Of a stretch of DNA of 64,000 nt, positions 1-12,097 are shown in pieces. This DNA comes from Panagrolaimus kolymaensis (Eukaryota > Nematoda > Chromadorea > Rhabditida > Panagrolaimidae). The position numbers were made by a program, and so were the translations under genes. The stretch is from positions 3,534,001-3,598,000 of the forward strand of contig JAJQJQ010000018.1 in NCBI GenBank assembly GCA_028622995.1. The letters run 5' to 3'. Position 1 is the first letter of the stretch; each line of letters starts with the position of its first letter. A model generated the notes under the pieces. That model searched no databases. It was not told the origin of the DNA and was given only the letters and a program-made list of their open reading frames with translations.

Positions 1-909
1 AGCAATAATAGTCATCAAAGAAAGAAGGAAATCATAACCTTTCATACTCCAAGTTCTGGCGTTGACAGGATAAATAAATCTTTGATGCTAAAACAATGTA
101 CGAGCAACATGAGAAGTATGAGTTAAAATTTTAAACCCTTACATATAAATTAACAAATCCAAGTATTCCAACAAGTACAGGAAGAGCAAAATACGGATCA
201 GGAGATAAAAGATCAGGAAACCATAAGGTGCCGGGAACAGGAGTACTAAAATCACCTCCAACAACATTACGAATAGCAAAAGATGAGAACATCCAAACAG
301 GAATAGTAAAAAATTTAAGACATTGAATTCTCAAAGCACCTAAATTCATCGTAGAAATAATTTCAATAGTGTTTTCTTTAGTTAGTTGTTCAACTTTAGC
401 AAGGATTTTCTCATTGTTTGTGTTTAACGTAAGCTTTGTCATTTCTTCATTTGGAACAACTTTAAGATGAAATTGGGCAGCAGCTTTCTATAAAGACAAA
501 GGATAAAAAAATAAAGCAATAAAGAGAAATATACCTCTAAAATTTTTTGTTGAATAAAGCTTGTTGCTCGTAATCTTTTAGCAAAAATTTTTTCAGCATA
601 AACATGAGCAGGCGCACTCACTAGTCGCAGTACAAGACCTGAAGCGATGAAAGTAAATCCCCAAGGAAGTCCAGTTGAATGAATAACTAAAAATATACCA
701 ATAATGACAATTAAAATATATAATAAAAAAAACTAACCTTCCATTGTAGATTGAATGCCTTGAGTTATGTAGGAATCAGAAGCATAATTGATGAAGTGAC
801 CAAAAGTTGATTGATAACTATTGTTTCTTTTTTGAGTATATAGAACATTGCATGATGAAATCGTTGATGCTCGTCCTAAAGATATTCGAGCTAAAGGTCT
901 TGCAAGCAT
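1..909 (-). CDS. COX18: COX18-type mitochondrial inner-membrane insertase (5' part, cut by window edge)
   Basis: YidC/Oxa1-family protein expected to insert the C-terminal part of cytochrome oxidase subunit 2 into the mitochondrial inner membrane. Exons read as 909-738, 686-535, 487-143 and 87-1, all with GT/AG and consistent phase. The start at 909 gives a basic, Ser/Arg-rich leader (MLARPLARISLGRAST) typical of mitochondrial import; the upstream in-frame Met would add a Phe-rich stretch unlike a presequence. Family landmarks seen are GLPWG in exon 2, RLVSAPAHVYAEK, then IPVWMFSSFAIRN and LWFPDLLSPDP in exon 3, which match COX18 better than OXA1. The last visible exon (IYPVNARTW) runs off the left edge, so the 3' end is missing. 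Family assignment is firm; COX18 versus another Oxa1 paralogue is inferred from these motifs. Confidence 0.85.
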
Positions 910-2201
910 AATTTTGATTAGCAAAAAAAGATACAAGCTTTGTGAATGAAAGAAAAAAAATTTAGACTTCGAAAAAAAGCACTTCAAAGTTCATCACATA
1001 TTGCCAAAATATTGTTTTAGCATTTGTTTTGAAAAAAGGCTTTCATTTTTTCATTTCGATGGCCGACCTTTGCTTTGGTTGTTTTTTGAATGGACTTGAA
1101 ACAACTAATTTCTGATGCATTTATTAACTATTTTTATAAATAATATTATATTTTGAGTAACATGTTATAAAAGCAAAAAACAGAACAAAAAATTTTAATT
1201 TCAAACAATTTCCTTATGAACTTTTCTATTTCAGGTTTTATACAATAATAAAAAAAAATTTTTTTAAAGGGACGAATTTTATTATTCGCTCAAAATTATT
1301 ACCTTTTTAATATTCATTATAAGGTTAATTAAAATGAAAGCTTTTCGACATAGCTTTCTATCATTTTATTATTTAAATCGATTAAATGTAAAAGAAAAGG
1401 CAAAGAAACCAAAGTGATGGTGTTTTCAAAAAGCAGCAACACCTGAATAATTATAATAAGTCCCGAATTTTATATAGCTTAATTAGAAGGATAAACATTT
1501 TATAACTTTTATTTTAATTGTAATTTTTTTTGCTTTTCTTTCTCGAATATTTATGTCAATTTTTGTTTTGTTTTATTGCATATAAAAGTACCATTTTACT
1601 GTTTAAAAATGACGAATCGAAGTTGATACGTTGCACTCAAATAACAATTTTTAAGGATGAAAAAAAACTATGATCGTCGGCGGCGGCCATCTAAAAGTGT
1701 CAGTAAAAAATTATTTAACGACTATTTTATCAATGAAATTATCAAAGGCATAAAATGCATTAGTTGCTGATTGAAGTGAAAAAAAAACAAGGCTCCAACG
1801 ATCTATTTATTTGTTTCCAACAAAAATATACATAAATAAATTTAAAGCAATTATAGCAAAGTTTTTTTTATTTTGTTGTTAATTTTTTTAATATAATCCT
1901 TAAAATTTAATCATCCATTTACCTTATACTTTGTTGCTTCTTTTTTGACCAGAACAACTATAATCGGTATTTAATCGAAAACGGTGTAAGCTTTCTTTTT
2001 TTTGCTCTATTGTTTTTTTATCTATGAGATTATGGCAAGAAGTCAATTCAATTCTATTTGTTTTCGCTCTTTACTTTTTTTTTTCAGAGGTCATTGTTTA
2101 AAAGAATGATAGCTTGTCTTATCGGTAAAAAATTATACTCAATTGATATTTTAAAAATTTAAATATTTAACAAAATCGAGGAAAAATTTGAAAATTTCAA
2201 A
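910..2201. other. Intergenic, divergent promoter region
   Basis: About 1.3 kb of AT-rich DNA between divergently transcribed COX18 (-) and the first SLC17 gene (+). It contains homopolymeric A/T runs and short frames only. No coding exon, RNA gene or repeat was recognised; it presumably holds both promoters. Confidence 0.5.
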
Positions 2202-4313
2202 ATGACAACAGAACATTCAGAAGCTCCAGTTCAGAGGAAACTTTCTCGGCAAGGTGAACATTTAATTTTATGATTTGTTTTTGGACTGGGATTTTTTTGC
2301 AGCTTCTTTATTTCATCCTTTATCAAGAAGATTACATTTAATTTTATTATTAATGACTGGATTTTTTTGTGCATCATATATGAGATCAAATTTGGGAATG
2401 TCTATGACATGCATCGTTAATACAACAGCTGTAACTCTAATGAATGTGGAATCTCGAGCTTCTTTAATTTCAAAAAATCGAAATGTAAGCCATATTCCAC
2501 ATCAATGCCTTCATGAAAGTGTGGAAGAAGAAGATGGAGTGGCTATAAATGATTATGGCGTAAGTCAAATTTAAAAACATAATGAAAAATAAAAAAATTT
2601 ATAGGGAACAATTATTTGGAGCCAAAATGTTCAAAATCAATTACTTGCTGGAACTTTTTATGGTTCTTTGGTAGCTGTATTGCCTTCCGGTTATTTAGCA
2701 GATAAAACTTCCCCAATGCTAATGTATCAATTTTCAATACTTATTTATGTTGGTTGCACTGTATTGTTTCCATTACTTGCCAACAATCTCACATATCATG
2801 CTGTTTTTATTTCCAGATTTGTTATGGGCCTTGGAGAAGTAAAATAACAAACAAACAAACAAAAAATCACCCGATTTTTTGTAAGACAAATTTACTTTGA
2901 ACTTTTATAGGGTTTGCTTATTCCTGCTGCAAACGCGCTTATCACTCGTTGGGTTCCTAATCAAGAAAAATCAACTGCGGCTTCAATCTTTACATTAGGG
3001 AATCAATTTGCTTCAAGTATTGGAATACCCATTGTTGCAGCATTTTGTGCATCAACATTTCGATGGCCAGCTGTTTTTTATTTTTGTGGTAAAAAAAAGA
3101 TACAACTTTTCAAAAGTTCAAAAAAAATTGTTTCAGCAATTTTGGGTTTAACATGGTCAATAGTTTGGCACCTCGTTGTCACAAATACCCCAGATAAAGC
3201 AAAAAAGATGACAAATGATGAAAGAAGCTTTTTAAATGAAAATATTGAAAAAATGCCACGAAAAGCGAGCATGGTTAGTTAAATGTAAACTGCCATATAA
3301 AAAAATTTTTTTCCATTTTTAAAACGAGAAATGGCGATAATAAAAAACAAACAAAAATTTTTATAGAAGTTTCAATCCGTTCCATGGAAAAAAATATTTA
3401 CCTCACCTCAAGTAATTGCTTGTTTTGTAAGCATTTCAGCAGTTAACATGGTTATTGTTTTATTGCAAGCGTTTTTGCCAACATTTTTAAAAGAAGTTTT
3501 GTTTTTATAATTATCACAAGTAAGCATTTAAAATGCGTATGTTAGTCAAAAATTAAAATATTCCATATTTTAGAATGGTTTTTATAGTGCTGCTCCATTT
3601 GTAGTTCAAATATTTACAAAATTATTTTGGAGTATTGGATTGGATCATCTAAAAGCAAATAAGAAAATTTCTCACACAGCTGCATGTAAAGTTTCACAAA
3701 CTTTTTGTATGTATTTTCTATTTATTTTACAGTAATCCAAAATTTTGTTTTTTTAGCGACCTTTATGATTGGCACATTTCTAATTTTAATCCCCAATTTT
3801 GCTACTTGTGTTTATCCCGAAGTTGTTTTATTTATGTTTTGCGGGGTTGGAATAGGATTTGCCACAGCAATAAGTGGATTTTATACTAGCATGCTTTCAT
3901 TGGCACCTGCGTATGTTGGAATTATTTCTTCAACTTCTCAATTTGTTGGGAATATTGGAATGCTCGTTACTCCTGCACTTGTTAGCTATTTTAGAATTTA
4001 TGTGAGATTCTTCTTCAAAGTTATCAAAGTTCATAAATCGTTATTTTAGGGAACATTAGACGAATGGAAAATTATCTTTTATATTGTTGCAATTTACACA
4101 ATTTTTAGTGGAATATTCTTTTTAATTTTTGGCACAGGTTCGTTTCAAAGTTCAAAGTTCATAGCCAAAATAGCCTTTATGTTATCTTTTTAAGGCGACA
4201 CTCTTGAATGGGGTCGAGGAGTCTCAAGTAGCAACAAAAATAATAAATTAGAAGAAAACCAAGAAATGGAGGAATGTCGGTTAAAATCGATTGAAATTAC
4301 CCTTGATCAATAA
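2202..4313 (+). CDS. SLC17-type MFS transporter, copy 1, with an in-frame stop codon
   Basis: Twelve-TM major facilitator of the SLC17 (sodium/phosphate, sialin, vesicular glutamate) group. Ten exons read in phase: 2202-2253, 2303-2559, 2605-2838, 2911-3088, 3137-3273, 3367-3519, 3574-3706, 3757-4001, 4050-4137, 4195-4313, about 531 codons. Family landmarks are the N-terminal SRRLHL segment, MRSNLGMSMTC in TM1, SRFVMGLGEG after TM4 and FLPTFLKEVLFL. The codon following that last motif is TAA (3508-3510), in the only phase that joins the flanking exons, and the next residues (LSQ, then NGFYSAAP) resume the family pattern. The gene is otherwise undamaged, so this is a recent nonsense mutation, a null allele, a sequencing error or readthrough. 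Its neighbour at 5521 is a full-length paralogue with the same exon pattern in the middle. The substrate cannot be told from sequence. Confidence 0.8.
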
Positions 4314-5520
4314 ACACACAAAGCAACTTTGGAGAAGATCTTAGTTCTTTAACCATTATCATTTTTTTTAATTTGTATTTTGATAAAAAAACTAAAAATA
4401 AAATATCACCTCACACATCATTGAGTAGTTTCGATGCTTGGTTTTTTAATATTATGTCTGAAAGTTTTTCATTTGTGTGTGGTCAAAAAAGAAAGAAAAG
4501 TGAAAAAATGCATCTTATAGTTTACGACAGTGATGGCGAAAAAAATTAAAAGAGTACCTAAAAAAGAAAAAGAAAGCGAAGATTAGCTTATCAAATAATT
4601 CATTGAGAAAGAACAATGTAAAAGAGAAAAAAAGGAAAATGGCTCCAAAATAAAAAAAAATTTATGGCCTTTTTACTTTAGTCTATGTTTGCAACACAGA
4701 CTTCGACATCAGCTGGAAAAAAATGCGCAAAAAAGCTTTTTTTGTAGGCGGAGGAAAAGGGTTTCGACGGCGACTGAAAAAGCTAGCAACACAACAACAA
4801 AACAAAAAAGTATAGCTTATAATTTTTGTTTTGCCACAATGGTTGCTTGTTAGGTTTAAAAAAGCTGTTTATCGATTAAAATGACCGGCGCCAGTATTTG
4901 TTTGTTTATTTTTAGCATTAGCTTTTCATGAAATAAATAAAAAATGCAAAAAGTTAAAAATAAAAAATATTTGTTTCGTAAAAAAACGAACAACCATTGA
5001 CGTAATTTTTTTTTGTTGCCATTTTTAAATTTCACAATTTGTATTATTTCCTTGCGTTTTTTTTTGAGTCTGTTATGATGCAATGCTTCTTTTCATTCTG
5101 CAACCATCAAGCAAGCAGCAGCAGCAAGTCCGGAGTTCATTACTACTTTTAAAGACATAAAGCACAATAAACAAAATTTGTGTGCTAATATTTATTTATT
5201 TTTACCAGGTATTTCGTATTCTTAAAACAAAAAATAATACATAATACGAAAGACAAAAAAAATAATGCTTGAACACAATTTTTATGTCTGAGACTTCAAG
5301 CAGCGATGGTGAAGCAGTTCATTTTCATTCGTTTATTGTTGCTTCATGCCGCTGCTATTTGTCGCATGAATAAGCTCTTACCTTTTTTTGTTCGCGCATT
5401 TTCAAATTTTTTTTCTTAATTACTTAAAAAATTTTTTACTTTATAGCTCTTTTTTAAAAGTCAAATGAAAATTAATTTAATTAAAATTATTATTTTTGGA
5501 TAAAAACTTTAAAAGAAAAA
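4314..5520. other. Intergenic spacer between tandem SLC17 copies
   Basis: About 1.2 kb, AT-rich. It has the 3' UTR of copy 1 (AATAAA-like AAATAAAATA near 4397) and the promoter of copy 2. The short frames present have no recognisable protein content. No repeat or RNA gene was seen. Confidence 0.5.
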
Positions 5521-7398
5521 ATGAAGTACGAACAGCCTGATGGCAAAATGGAATCTAAAATGTGTAAGTTTTTTTTAGCATGCTTATCACAATTCTTCTC
5601 TTTTTTTATAGCTTTTTTCCATCCATTTTCGAGGAGACTTCATATTATTTTGTTACTTTGCGCAGGTTTATTTTCAATGAGTTTGATGAGAATGAATATG
5701 GGGATGGGTATGACTTGTATGGTTAATTCTACAGCTGTAACTATAAGAGCTTTGGAAGAAAAAGGAGTTTCCTATCCGGAGAATTTAACTCATATTGTCG
5801 ATATTTCACATACTCAAAAGGTTCACAAAATTTCTGGTAAATGTGGTATCGCTGCAGATGGTGAAAAAATAGTTAACGATTATGGTGGCACTTTTGAGTG
5901 GAAAGCCTCTGTTCAAGTAAGCAGCAAATCCGACATTTGATTTTTTTAAGAAAAGTTTAAAAAAATTTTAGGGTTATATTTTTGCTGCGGGGTTTTATGG
6001 TTCCTTACTTACTTTACTTCCAAGTGGAATTATGGCAGATCATTGGTCACCAATTTACATGTTAGAAATTGCTGGCGTTTTTTTAATTGCTTGTACAGGA
6101 TTAACTCCAATTTTTGCAACTTATTTTGGACCATGGTCAGTTTTTGCTCTTCGATTTGTTATGGGCTTGGGTGAAGGTCTAATCCTTCCAGCAACTAATA
6201 AATTAGCATCTCAATGGATTCCAAACGAAGAAAAGAGTACCGCCATATCATTTTATACTTCGGGTAATCAAATTGGTGGAATTGTGGGTATTCCATTTTT
6301 TGCATTTCTTTGTGGATCAGAATTTAAATGGCCTGGAATCTTTTATTCTTCCGCAACTGTTGGAACTATATGGTTGGTGGTTTGGCATTGTTTAGTAAAA
6401 CCAAGCCCAGCAAAATGCAAGCGAATGACCGATCGAGAAAGGGCATATTTAAATTCAAAACCAGAATTGAATAATATCAGAAAAAATGTTAGTCTTTTTT
6501 AATTCTTTTTTGTTGTTGATTATTTTTATTAGTAGTTTTGAACTTTTAGCAATCATGGAAAATTCCAGCAAAAGCAATGTTTACATCCCCTGCATTTATT
6601 GCATTATTAATTAGCAGTTTTGGTGTAAATATTATTGCAACTATTGTTCAAATATATTTACCAACATTTCTTAAAGAAGTGCTATTTTTAGGAACCGTTG
6701 ATGTAAGACAATTAAAAAAAGCTATTGTTTTAAACAAAATATTATTTTTTAGAATGGTTTCTTTAGTGCCGCTCCACCATTTTGCCAATTTGTCTCTAAA
6801 ATTGGTTGGAGTATTACAATGGATTATTTTAAATCAAAAGGTTTAAGCCCAACAACGGCAGTTAAAATTTCACAATCGATAAGTAAGTTTATATCAAAAT
6901 TAAAACAAATAAAAAACACAGAAAAATTTAATTTCAGCTAGTTTTGGCGCGGGTCTTATGTTTATTGTGATAGGTGTTTATGCGAATTGTGAAACGCCAT
7001 ATCTAACATTATTATTTTTATGTCTCAATAGTATTTGTTTTTCAACTGCAACCAGTGGATTTATGACTTCCATGATTTCTCTTGCTCCTTCGTATACGGG
7101 TATTATCACTTCTTTTTGCTTCCTTTTCGGCGTTCTAGGGCGCTCATCTCCAACAATATTTATTCCATATTTTAATAAAACGGGAACATTGGAAGAATGG
7201 AGAAATATTTTTAACTTAACCGCTGCAATTTTATTTGTTAGTGGTATAATATTTTGTATTTTTGGTTCAGGTCTTCCTCAAGAATGGGGAATTACAAAAG
7301 AATCAAATAAAAATGTTGACGAAGGAGAAAAAATAGATTTAGAGAATCAAGCTGTAAGTAAAATGGGTAGTATGATGCTTGAAACCGTTGATGCTTAA
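5521..7398 (+). CDS. SLC17-type MFS transporter, copy 2 (intact)
   Basis: Six exons: 5521-5563, 5612-5916, 5972-6487, 6550-6702, 6753-6882, 6938-7398, giving about 535 residues without a stop. It has the SLC17 fold. A short cytosolic N-terminus leads to SRRLHI and TM1 with MRMNMGMGMTC. A large extracellular loop with NLT follows (C and N-glycosylation sites, about residues 65-100). RFVMGLGEG lies near residue 178, then IPNEEKS, YLPTFLKEVLFL near 325, a repeat of the half-transporter, and an acidic cytosolic tail. It is about as long as animal SLC17 proteins (about 500-580). It was probably produced by tandem duplication with 2202-4313, since the exon junctions at GEG, FLKEVLFL and NGF are shared or equivalent. 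Nematodes have many such paralogues with poorly known anion substrates, so I assign no specific one. Confidence 0.88.
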
Positions 7399-7493
7399 TT
7401 TTAAATATTTATTTATTTATTTTATTGTTTTTTAGTTTTATTTTTTTATTAATTTTTATCATAAAAAAGATTAAATTCGAAAAGTTTAAAGCT

Positions 7494-8369
7494 TTAATTT
7501 AATAACCAATTAAGAAAATATCGAGTTTCTCGACATGAATTATGTATGGATGGAGCACCTTGAGATTGTCGATATTGTTCTTGTTTCTGCCAATCTTCAA
7601 CGGGGAAATAAACTAAAAAATAGTTTCATGGTATAAAATTTGTCGTTTTTAAACATTAAACTTACTATCAAATTCTTCATAAATTCTTGTGGAAAATAAA
7701 GGGCAAATATCTTGACAAAGCGTATCAACTTTATAGAATTCTTCACCTTTTTGATTGCTATCCACGCATTTAACTCGAACACAACATTTTTGGGTGTTTG
7801 AACAATTGCAATTAACCTTTGAAAAATTAATTTTAAAAATTTGAGAAATTATGGTGGAAGAAGCTTACTACAGGCGCTGGATGCCATGAATCCACTTCTC
7901 GTAGAGGTTTGACCAATGATTCTGTTTTTAGTGTGTTAGTTTGTGGAGGCAAACCTCCAACAATTTGTCTTGTGAGATCGCAGCTTCCAATTAAACTTTC
8001 ATCGTACTCTTCCCATCGTGACTTTGGCATTGTTGCTGCAAAGAAATTCGCATAATTTTTATCTAAAGAAAAATCTAAAAACAAACCAGCAAAAAGAGTA
8101 TCATTGGACACGGTAATATTAAATCGACAATAAATCTCTGGCGCACATCCAGATGTAACCATATAATGTTTACTATAAAAATCATCACAGCTTACAGTTG
8201 TACAACAAGAAAAGGTATATGGAGGATAAGTTGGGTTTAACCAATCAATGCATTGTTGATTATTTGAACATGAATGTCGAATGGGATTTTCCTTAACATT
8301 TGGAGAAATAATAGTAGCTTTTAAATTTGATAAGAAAACAAAAACAAACAAAAAAAGGAACAAAAACAT
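7494..8369 (-). CDS. Secreted cysteine-rich protein, unknown
   Basis: Three exons (8369-7869, 7816-7666, 7612-7494), about 256 residues. The first 20 residues are a Phe/Leu/Val-rich signal peptide, so the protein should enter the secretory pathway. No later TM segment is seen. The body has about 18 Cys, including two CC pairs in similar settings (FSCCTTVSC and KCCVRVKC), each followed by a Cys-spaced stretch ending in CAPEIYC or CQDICP. This suggests two related disulphide modules. One N-glycosylation site (NIT) and another (NDT) lie in the middle. I do not recognise a named family; it resembles nematode-restricted secreted proteins only in general character. It lies tail-to-tail with the SLC17 gene, 95 bp apart. 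Confidence 0.7.
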
Positions 8370-8727
8370 GACCTTTTCTGATTTTTTTCTTATTTAACGA
8401 AGCCATATTTATAAGGACTGCAACACCAAATTAATTTTTGAAACTCGTTTTTTTATACTTGGGTTCAAAATAAATTTGAAAGACAAAAGCAACAATGTGA
8501 ACAAAAGATGTGCTACATCTATTTTTTTTTTGTGATGTTAGAAAAACTTTTTTTGATTCAAAGCAATTGTGCCTTTTAAAAGCCCTTGTGAAAAGAAACA
8601 CAACTTTGTTTTTAAACCTATTAGCAAAATAAATGGTGTTTTTCTTTATAAAATCTTTGAAATTGAAAAAAAACGGAAATAACTAAACATAACAAATTAA
8701 TTCTTTAAATTGTTTAAATAAACAAAA
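8370..8727. other. Short intergenic region
   Basis: About 360 bp between two minus-strand genes: the 3' flank of the nuclear receptor and the upstream region of the secreted protein. AT-rich, with nothing recognisable beyond that. Confidence 0.4.
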
Positions 8728-10394
8728 TTAAATATTTTCAAATGGGTTATAAATTTGAGGAGTGCTCTGAAAATAAATGGTTTCCGGAATTAAAAAAAAG
8801 AAAGGCAGAAAATGTAACAAACTTTGTAGGCGACAATTGCTGCCAAATCTCCAAGTTTTAAAATTAATTCATTGAATACTGTTTTTCCATTGGCTCTCAT
8901 AATTTTTAGATAATTTTGTAACGCTGTAGCATAAACTTCTTGAATGTCATTCACGGAGGTTGGGTTAATTAAACTTCCTCGAGTTGTAAAAACACATAAA
9001 GCACTGATCAATGCAAATTCAGATTCATCCAATTCCATAGCGCATAAATGCCGAGAAAATGTAATAAGTTTATCACCGATTTCGTCTAATCCAGCAATTT
9101 GAAATGAATGCGAATTTAACACGAATGAATTGAAAGCATTTCCAATCACAATGGCATTCTCTTCAAATCGGAATAATCTCGCTAATCGTAATAAAAATAA
9201 TTCTGGCGCACATGCCTGAAATTAAACTTTTAAAAAATAACTTAAATAATTGCTAACTTTTTTGAGCAAATCTTTATCTGCTTCATTTATATGAGAAAAA
9301 CCTTCCAATGAATGAACAAAGTTGTGAATAAGTTTGATATAAATTACAGTAAGCTCCGTGAAACTTTTTCTTGGAGATGTTGTGAAATTCTAAAAACCAA
9401 AGATTAGATTTTACTAGTTATCCAAGACCATACACTTATGGTTGCTATCTCAGAATCCGGTGGCCAAAAATTATTGTTATTATTATTCGTTGTTCTTTTT
9501 ATTAATTCGCCTATTTCTGGTGATAGTTTTTCAAGGTGTTGTAAGTTAATGGACGATGAAGAAGATGGAGAATTTTGTGATGAAGGAGAAGAGCTTAACT
9601 GACTATTGTTACAAGCTGCTTTAGCTTCTCTTTTTGTTTTATTTATTTCTTCTGGCAAAACCACTAAACTTTATAAGTTATAAACTTATCATAGTTAATG
9701 AATAATAAAACAAACATACGATCCACTCGCATTCCTTGTTCAATGCATTTTCTCAATCGGCAAAATTGGCATTTGCGACGCATAAATGTGTCAATATGAC
9801 AGCACTTATTAAATTTACATTCATATACAATTTTCTTAGTTACTGAACGACGAAAAAAACCTAAAATTGACGACTATAGTTGAAATTGCTAAAAGTACAA
9901 AAAATGAGTACCTTTACATCCTTCGCATGTTAATGAACTATAATGGTATCCACTAGCTCGATCACCACATACCTAAACAACAATATAAAAAAATGTTTAC
10001 TAAATAACATAAAAAAATCTTCTAAGGCTCACCACACAAACATCTTCAAGTAAAATAATTCCATCCTTAATTGCTCTTCGACGATGTTTGCGGCTGTTAT
10101 AACTCGTACTTTCGCTTTTTACTTTAATTTTCTAAAAACATAATTTATAACAAAAAAATAGTAAATTATGTCTATTATTACCTTCGAAAATGAAGCTTCT
10201 GTTTCATCATATTCTGAAATAAGTTCTGGCGGCTGTTCATTTAAACTAGGTAATTCATTACTTAGAGGGTCTTTCGGAAATGAGGAAGAAGTTGATAAAA
10301 AATTTGGATGATAAATATATGAGGTTGGCGACGACCAATATGTATATTCTCCATTTATGGGTAAATCATGATAAGTAATTGTTGCTTGGCTCAT
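8728..10394 (-). CDS. Ecdysone-receptor-like (NR1H-type) nuclear receptor
   Basis: Ligand-regulated transcription factor. Eight exons (10394-10182, 10131-10033, 9972-9912, 9860-9720, 9663-9434, 9389-9258, 9215-8823, 8766-8728), about 435 residues. The DNA-binding domain (about residues 102-170) has [21 protein letters not shown]-box CEGCKG, then FFRRSVTK and [21 protein letters not shown] plus this P-box is the EcR/LXR/FXR signature. The hinge continues GMRVDLVLPEE, like EcR. A Ser/Asn-rich linker follows. The ligand domain starts at [12 protein letters not shown] with helix 3 [17 protein letters not shown] and helix 5 LLRLARLF, all aligning to EcR. The last helices are abnormal: after [12 protein letters not shown] the reading ends in a 12-residue tail with no clear AF-2 helix (usually LPPFLxEIW). 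EcR orthologues occur in several nematodes but not C. elegans. Family NR1H is well supported; strict EcR orthology is inferred. Confidence 0.75.
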
Positions 10395-11074
10395 ATTTTT
10401 TTAACCATGAACAGAACGAAAAAGGGAAACTTAGAAGTGTAGGCTCAATTTTAAATTGAGAATGTCCAACCAAAAATGACCTTGAATTTGCGTTGTCGTT
10501 TTATTTTTATTTTATTCCTTGTTTTGAAAGAAGTTTCAGAGCTTTTTCAAGGTCTTTTTACCATTTAAAGGCGTTAAATGGCTTCAAAACAATATTGTTT
10601 TGTTCAGTAATCACATGTGGTGTTTAAAGATTATTAGGTTGTTGTTACATTATCATCGAGAAAAAAAAAGAAGAAAAGAAAGAGTTTCTCAAACAAGCAA
10701 CAAAAAAACGTTAAAAAAAGACATTTATTTCCATTAATTTTACTTTTGGTTAGTTTAGCCTCCTTCAAATTTCTGCATTTTAATAATTTAATAAAGAATT
10801 AATTGTAAAGCTTTAAAAAATTAATTCAAAAGAAAATTTGTCAAAGTCTTTAGCTTCAAGTAAGCAAGCTTCTTTCAATCAATATGCACAGAAAAAAACT
10901 CTTGAACGGATCTTTTTTGAAGAAAGAATTTCATGTTTCTTTTCTTCTTTTCTTCCATCTTTCTTTCTTCTTAGCGCAACTTCTTTTGGACCAACACATG
11001 TACATTTTAAATTGATAAAAAGAAATAAACTCAAATCTGTGTTCAACAAATTATCCAGTGATTTATTCATAGCA
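10395..11074. other. Divergent promoter region (nuclear receptor / EEF1AKMT1)
   Basis: About 680 bp between two divergent genes. A frame from 10838 reads into the methyltransferase start, but the sequence before 11075 is low-complexity (FFSSFLPSFFLLS) and has no family match, so I treat it as 5' UTR or promoter. Confidence 0.45.
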
Positions 11075-11878
11075 ATGGCAGATAATGATGATGATATGCA
11101 ACTTTCGGATGAAGCCAAAAAAGCTCTTGAAGAATTTTATGCTGAACAAAAGAAAGCTCAAACTTCAAGTGAAATAAGTGAAAATTGGCAAGTATGTTGA
11201 TATTTCGATGATAATAATGGTGATCAATTTGAATATTTCAGCTTAGTCAATTCTGGTATACTGATGATACTGCATTAAAACTAGCAAAAGAATGTGTTGC
11301 TGCTGTTTTAGAAGATGTTCCAAAAGATAAAAATACTATTCTTATCGCTTGTGTATCTTGTCCATCGGTTATGGTGAAACTCGTAGAAGAATGTGAAGTA
11401 TGTGTAATTCTCTAATTTCAATATATAGAAGCTATTTTGTTTCAGGAAGTTAAATCTGGTCGTGTGGTTCCATTTCTCTTTGAATATGACGAACGCTTCA
11501 AAACTAAATATCCTGACAACTTTAGCTTTTTTGATTACAACCATCCCGACAAAAATCAAGATAATCTTTTTGGTTTATTTGATCTCGTTATCGCTGACCC
11601 TCCATTTTTATCAGATGAATGTCAACTTAAAACTGCTGTGTTTGCTCGAAAATTGCTTCACCCAGATGCTGTGAAAAAGCTAATATTATGTACTGGCGCA
11701 ACTATGGAGGAAATGGTGAATATTTATATATACTAATAAACCTATATAATATGTTTGTTTTTAGGCTCAAAAAGCGTTTTATGCTCATCTAATTGCTTTC
11801 AAACCTGAACATCGAAATAATTTGGCTAATGAATTTGCATGCTATACCTCTTATAAACCTGTAACTCTTCCATCGTAG
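11075..11878 (+). CDS. EEF1AKMT1: EEF1A lysine methyltransferase 1 (N6AMT2 family)
   Basis: Cytosolic SAM-dependent protein lysine N-methyltransferase that modifies translation elongation factor eEF1A in yeast and human. Four exons (11075-11191, 11242-11397, 11446-11715, 11765-11878) give 218 residues, the normal family length of about 215. Visible landmarks: the acidic N-terminus ending in LSQFWYTDDTALKLA, IACVSCPSV, FLFEYDERF, the catalytic-type DPPF in VIADPPFLSDEC, LLCTGATMEE, and the family C-terminus NLANEFACYTSYKP. The start at 11075 is chosen because it gives the acidic MADNDDDMQLSDEAKKALEE leader seen in the family; the longer frame upstream is not conserved. The reaction is inferred from orthology. 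Confidence 0.9.
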
Positions 11879-12097
11879 TAATTTGTATTTTGTTGTTGAT
11901 TTTGTTAAATTTTATAAACTAAATTGTTATATGTATTTTATTTTAAAACTATTCGGGTCTTTACCCAAAACTTATTATCTTCTAACTTGGTTTGTATGCG
12001 AAAAGGTTATCGTGTTACTTTAGAACGAACATCATTTACTTATTTTTGTTTCACGCGTTGTACCTATTTATTTAAATTTGTTGCGGAGCCAAATGGG

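Noticed and set aside
10838..11074. N-terminal extension of EEF1AKMT1
   Set aside because: Low-complexity and absent from the family; the Met at 11075 gives the usual length.
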